From an uncultured Flavobacteriaceae bacterium (GTDB taxonomy: Bacteria > Bacteroidota > Bacteroidia > Flavobacteriales > Flavobacteriaceae): a DNA stretch of 46,264 nucleotides. This document shows, piece by piece, positions 44,385 through 46,264 of the stretch. Positions within the stretch are counted from its first letter, which is position 1, and each line of letters opens with the position of its first letter. Made by a program: the position numbers and the translations under genes. The stretch is taken from positions 1 through 46,264 of the forward strand of contig CAJQLB010000031.1 of NCBI GenBank assembly GCA_905479065.1, in the 5' to 3' direction. A model generated the notes under the pieces. That model saw nothing but the letters and a program-made list of their open reading frames with translations. It had not been told where the DNA came from and ran no database searches.

Positions 44385-45899
44385 ATGAGAACAACGTTTT
44401 ATATTGATACACAACAATCTTTAGATCTAGAGACTATAGATGAGTTACTGCAATCTTCAAGAAAAATTGATTTGTCATTAGAGACGTGTCAAAAAATTTC
44501 AGAGTGTAGGACTTATTTAGATCATAAAATGAAAACTAATGATCGTCCTATATATGGTATTAATACAGGGTTTGGATCCTTGCATAACGTAAAAATAACA
44601 GACAACAACCTGAGTAAACTTCAAGAAAACTTGATGTTGTCTCATGCTTGTGGCACAGGAGATAAAGTTCCAAAATCAATTGTTAAGTTAATGTTGTTGC
44701 TAAAAATCAAGTCTTTGAGTTTTGGTTATAGCGGTGTTCAATTAGAGACCGTAAAACGTCTTATTGACTTGTATAACAATGATGTATTGCCTGTTGTTTA
44801 CACGCAGGGTTCATTAGGTGCCTCAGGAGACCTCGCGCCATTGGCACATTTATCCTTGCCATTAATAGGATTCGGAGAGGTCACCTATAAGGATGAGATC
44901 ATGAAGGCTGAAAAAGTGTGCCAAATATTTAACTGGAACCCTATTACGTTAAAATCTAAAGAAGGATTAGCGTTATTAAATGGAACACAATTCATGAGTG
45001 CCTATGGCATTCATTTATTGTTAGAAAGCTATCATTTATCTTATGTGGCAGACATTATAGGAGCAATGTCTCTTGATGCTTTTGATGGACATTTAGAACC
45101 ATTCGATGCGCTTGTTCATTCAGTGAGACCTCACGATGGTCAAGTCATGACTGCCAAAAGAATAAAGACATTTTTAAAAGGCAGTGAATTAAGTAGCCAA
45201 AAGAAGCGACATGTTCAAGATCCATATTCTTTTCGTTGTATACCGCAAGTTCATGGAGCTACAAAAGACACACTGACATTTGTAACCAAAACATTCATCA
45301 CTGAAATCAATTCTGTGACTGATAATCCTAATATTTTCACAAAAGAAGATAAAATTATATCCGGTGGTAATTTTCATGGGCAGCCTTTGGCCTTGGCATT
45401 GGACTATTTAAAAATAGCCATGGCGGAGTTGGGAAATATTTCTGAACGCCGAACCTTTCAGTTAGTTTCTGGATCAAGAGGTTTACCAAACTTTTTGGTA
45501 AATAATCCTGGTTTAAATTCAGGATTAATGATACCACAATATACAGCAGCTAGTATTGTTAGTCTAAATAAGCAATTAGCAACACCCGCTAGTATTGATT
45601 CTATTGTCTCCTCTAACGGACAAGAAGATCATGTAAGTATGGGAGCTAATGCAGCGACACAAGCATATCAAATTATAAACAATATCAAAACTATTTTAGC
45701 TATAGAATTATTGAATGCATCGCAAGCCCTATCTCTAAGGGCACCCCTAAAATCTTCAAATTTTATAAATAGTGTATTGAAGTCTTTCAGGGTCGAAATT
45801 CCATTTATTGAAGAGGATAAATTTTTACATGATGATATTGTAAAATCGATCAATTTTATTAAAACATTGCAAGCTGAAGATTTCAGATGTGATGGTTAA
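44385..45899 (+). CDS. hutH: Histidine ammonia-lyase
   Basis: The first enzyme of histidine degradation, eliminating ammonia to form urocanate; 504 residues. The autocatalytic MIO cofactor forms from A146-S147-G148 in QGSLGASGDLAPLAH. The catalytic Y57 sits in YGINTGFG, and LALLNGTQFMSAYG and QDPYSFRCIPQVHG are active-site blocks of HAL. FHGQPLALALD near 330 separates it from phenylalanine/tyrosine lyases only partly, so HAL is the best but not the sole reading. hutU, hutI and hutG are not in the window and nothing coding follows for 365 bases, so it stands alone here. A dyad at 44229-44243 is a possible operator. Confidence 0.93.
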   Translation: MRTTFYIDTQQSLDLETIDELLQSSRKIDLSLETCQKISECRTYLDHKMKTNDRPIYGINTGFGSLHNVKITDNNLSKLQENLMLSHACGTGDKVPKSIVKLMLLLKIKSLSFGYSGVQLETVKRLIDLYNNDVLPVVYTQGSLGASGDLAPLAHLSLPLIGFGEVTYKDEIMKAEKVCQIFNWNPITLKSKEGLALLNGTQFMSAYGIHLLLESYHLSYVADIIGAMSLDAFDGHLEPFDALVHSVRPHDGQVMTAKRIKTFLKGSELSSQKKRHVQDPYSFRCIPQVHGATKDTLTFVTKTFITEINSVTDNPNIFTKEDKIISGGNFHGQPLALALDYLKIAMAELGNISERRTFQLVSGSRGLPNFLVNNPGLNSGLMIPQYTAASIVSLNKQLATPASIDSIVSSNGQEDHVSMGANAATQAYQIINNIKTILAIELLNASQALSLRAPLKSSNFINSVLKSFRVEIPFIEEDKFLHDDIVKSINFIKTLQAEDFRCDG

Positions 45900-46264
45900 T
45901 AGTATATATTTTTCGTTTAAATACTTATAAATTCGTCAAAGCTACTTGTACATACTTTTTTATTGCAATACTTTTGTAAGACAAGTTAAGATATTTCTTT
46001 ACTTACATGGTTCAAGTCTTAATAATTATGGATTTATTCATATGAAAAACAGAGACTTGAGCTTCCAAAATAATTGTTTATTAGCAAAACAGATTATTGA
46101 TTTTTAGCACAAATTTTTATTGAGGCATTACCCTTATGGGTGTGTTTATTTGTATCAATGTTACCGAGATGTTAGATTTTTTCTAAGGTTTTTGTAATGA
46201 TTGATAGTCCTATTATCTACTAGCGCCTAAAGTTATTTATGTGTGTGGTAAAGCTGAGAAGCTA
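45900..46264. other. Non-coding stretch to the window end
   Basis: AT-rich, and I see no coding frame of credible length on either strand. It contains one full promoter match (45946-45976) and a TAAGAC/GTCTTA inverted pair around 45979-46021. A gene start may lie beyond the window. Confidence 0.45.
45946..45976 (+). promoter_or_regulatory. Promoter-like sequence downstream of hutH
   Basis: TTG (45946-45948), a 20-base spacer and TACTTTTG (45969-45976), a full consensus match, with no protein-coding start in the following 290 bases. It may drive a non-coding RNA or a gene beyond the window, or be chance. Confidence 0.35.

Noticed and set aside
46009-46020. GGTTCAAGTC, resembling a tRNA T-loop
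   Set aside because: The flanking bases do not pair into a T-stem and no acceptor, D- or anticodon arms are found nearby.

Overview
The window is chromosomal DNA from a marine-type member of the Flavobacteriaceae (Bacteroidota). The evidence is low GC content, AT-rich leaders without Shine-Dalgarno sequences, promoters of the Bacteroidota type (TTG/TTTG, about 20 bases, TAnnTTTG), and many families typical of this phylum: DUF3667, DUF4870, DUF5916, TIGR02757, DUF6146/DUF6787-like proteins, a BatA-type von Willebrand protein and short-form SerA. The species cannot be named from the sequence alone. Gene density is high. I see no transposase, integrase, phage gene, CRISPR array, tRNA or rRNA.

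Layout. 1-9.3 kb: the 3' part of a DUF3667-like membrane protein, uvrA, a sigma-70-family regulator followed by a 49-codon ORF, nth and a Bcp peroxiredoxin (divergent), a 491-residue conserved protein of unknown function facing an MBL-fold hydrolase plus a small anchored protein, an esterase and a DUF4870-like protein. 9.3-18 kb (all minus): a BatA-like VWA protein with a dihydroorotase homologue that lacks its metal ligands, a family 2 glycosyltransferase coupled to a sialidase-like lipoprotein, a secreted S10 carboxypeptidase, TIGR02757 and a LolD-type ATPase. 18-25.6 kb: a DUF5916 outer-membrane protein, two small envelope proteins, serA-serC, and a LuxC-like acyl-CoA reductase divergent from a 2[4Fe-4S] ferredoxin. 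25.7-32 kb (plus): ychF and the topoisomerase IV genes parE and parC, with a membrane protein gene wedged between them by overlaps on both sides. 32-38.8 kb (minus): three membrane proteins, a secreted M20 amidohydrolase, yebC, a pterin dehydratase, an NAD(P)-binding epimerase/reductase and gcvT. 39-43.8 kb (minus): the thrA-thrB-thrC operon. 44.4-45.9 kb (plus): hutH, flanked by long AT-rich gaps.

Functional groups. Amino-acid metabolism is strongly represented: serine (serC-serA), threonine (thrABC), glycine cleavage (gcvT) and histidine degradation (hutH). DNA maintenance is covered by uvrA, nth and topoisomerase IV. Many starts were moved downstream of the longest possible start, because signal peptides, promoter boxes or family N-termini support it.

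No clearly new multi-gene system is visible. The best leads are a beta-clamp-like pentapeptide at the end of ParC, the membrane protein inside the topoisomerase IV operon, a cysteine-free endonuclease III, the metal-site-less dihydroorotase homologue, and interleaved divergent promoters built around a 14-bp palindrome between luxC and the ferredoxin gene.
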